Of a stretch of DNA of 64,000 bases, positions 63,428 through 64,000 are shown in pieces. Origin of the DNA: Sulfuricaulis limicola (GTDB lineage Bacteria > Pseudomonadota > Gammaproteobacteria > Acidiferrobacterales > Sulfurifustaceae); the NCBI RefSeq assembly GCF_002355735.1, contig NZ_AP014879.1, positions 248,001-312,000 on the forward strand. The letters are read 5' to 3'. The notes beneath the pieces are model-generated. The model did no database searches. It had not been told where the DNA came from and worked only from the letters and a program-made list of their open reading frames with translations. Every line of letters begins with the position of its first letter. Position 1 is the stretch's first letter. The translations under genes were made by a program, and so were the position numbers.

Positions 63428-63587
63428 TTGAACCGCCAAGGCGCCACAATTTTGCCGGGAGCAAAATTGGGCGCGCTTCAGCGCGCCCCGAAGGGGTGCG
63501 CGCCAGGGATGGCGCGCATCAAGGTCGCCAAGAAAAACTGTTTTTCGAGAATTGAAAACTTGGCGCTCTTGGCATCTTGGCGGTTAA
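63428..63587. repeat. Family A palindrome with a nested three-hairpin element
   Basis: The outer arms match the repeat at 7916-7996: TTGAACCGCCAAGGCGCCA on the left, and CTTGGCGCTC, CTTGGCATCTTGGCGGTT on the right. The left arm is interrupted at about 63447-63534 by three perfect hairpins in a row: CAATTTTGC/GCAAAATTG, GGCGCGC/GCGCGCC and TGCGCGCC/GGCGCGCA. It looks like one mobile repeat inserted into another. Confidence 0.85.
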
Positions 63588-63619
63588 TTTCTTTTTGTTA
63601 GGGAGATCCCGGATACATC

Positions 63620-64000
63620 ATGGAACTCGTCTGCCCCGCGGGGAGCATGCCGGCGCTCAAGGCCGCGGTGGACAATGGCGCCGACGCCGTCTACCTCGGT
63701 TTTCGTGACGGCACCAACGCGCGCAATTTCCCCGGCCTCAATTTCGACGTGGAAGAGGCGCACCGCGCCGTGAGCTATGCGCACCAGCGCGGCGCGCGCG
63801 TGTTCCTGGCGGTCAACACCTTCCCGCGTCCGTCGCAGTGGCACAAGTGGTGCCGCGCCGTGGACCAGGCGGCCACGCTCGGCATCGATGCGCTGATCCT
63901 CGCCGACCCCGGGCTCATGGATTACACCGCCCGCACCTATCCCGAGCTGCGGCTGCATCTCTCGGTGCAGGGCTCAGCCACCAGCCACGAGGCGATCGAT
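63620..64000 (+). CDS. ubiU: UbiU, U32 peptidase-family subunit for oxygen-independent ubiquinone synthesis (3' end outside window)
   Basis: The first 127 codons of a U32-family protein. MELVCPAGSMPALKAAVDNG and GADAVYLG followed by DGTNARNF match UbiU (YhbU) closely. AVNTFPRP and LILADPGLM also fit. In E. coli, UbiU and UbiV form an iron-sulfur complex that hydroxylates the quinone ring without oxygen, with UbiT. The gene runs off the window, so the iron-sulfur cysteines are not visible. Position after an FNR-dependent gene fits anaerobic respiration with nitrite. Confidence 0.88.
   Translation, partial: MELVCPAGSMPALKAAVDNGADAVYLGFRDGTNARNFPGLNFDVEEAHRAVSYAHQRGARVFLAVNTFPRPSQWHKWCRAVDQAATLGIDALILADPGLMDYTARTYPELRLHLSVQGSATSHEAID

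Overview
The window looks like the chromosome of a GC-rich, chemolithoautotrophic, sulfur-oxidising gammaproteobacterium that can also respire nitrogen oxides. The evidence is dsrAB of the oxidative (reverse) type, a complete-looking cytochrome cd1 nitrite reductase cluster, a Calvin-cycle type phosphoribulokinase, several haem-copper oxidase-like enzymes, and gammaproteobacterial housekeeping families (GcvR-like, CueR-like, YajD-like, UbiU). An Acidiferrobacterales-like lineage (Sulfuricaulis, Sulfurifustis, Acidiferrobacter) is a guess. It is not proven by anything in the window.

Layout. 1-2116: the 3' part of a PAS-GGDEF-EAL signalling protein. 2129-4161 (minus): two tandem, different haem A synthase homologues. 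4326-12103 (plus): a respiratory module headed by an FNR-type box. It holds a small membrane subunit, a CuA subunit II, a haem-copper subunit I without the active-site tyrosine, an SCO copper chaperone, a cytochrome b/ferredoxin/MvhD fusion, a hemerythrin, an unknown protein and a second, even more divergent haem-copper subunit I. 12235-14676: dsrAB behind another FNR-type box. 14741-14923 (minus): a 60-residue membrane protein with a textbook FNR-dependent promoter. 15257-22407: a visibly AT-richer foreign block with a Z1-type ATPase, a 5-cytosine methyltransferase, a UvrD helicase-nuclease fusion, a Vsr endonuclease and a small unknown protein. It is best read as a defence or restriction island.

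22554-33832: nirI-like, nirS, nirC, nirF, nirD, nirL, nirG, nirH, nirJ and nirN, that is nitrite reduction and haem d1 synthesis. One unrelated methyltransferase sits between nirJ and nirN. 33936-34265: a DsrC-family protein lacking both redox cysteines. 34292-35772: a TrpB2-type tryptophan synthase behind an FNR-type box. 35871-47377: mixed housekeeping genes (SseB-like, cardiolipin synthase, GcvR-like, PEP-CTERM protein, phosphoribulokinase, a degenerate GGDEF protein, an IMPase-family phosphatase, ChaB, an ABC-2 exporter, a cell-wall hydrolase, a CueR-like regulator). 47473-51902: TolC plus an RND pump with no adaptor gene. 51994-61980: SDR, NDH-2, a second PEP-CTERM protein, a LysR/pirin/DoxX/glutathione cluster like E. 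coli yhaJK-yqjFG, a DsbA-like lipoprotein, an HNH protein and a WbuC-like cupin. 62089-64000: a cytochrome c'-like protein, a radical SAM protein and the start of ubiU (oxygen-independent ubiquinone synthesis), with two more FNR-type boxes.

How it fits together. Nine boxes of the form TTGA(T/C)-N4-(A/G)TCAA precede exactly the respiratory and anaerobic genes. They tie the atypical oxidase module, dsrAB, the 60-residue membrane protein, nirI, nirS, trpB2, the cytochrome c'-like gene and the radical SAM/ubiU genes into one predicted FNR/Dnr-type regulon. Several families of long imperfect intergenic palindromes decorate the chromosome, one of them with a second hairpin element nested inside it. 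No tRNA, rRNA, CRISPR array, transposase or integrase was found.
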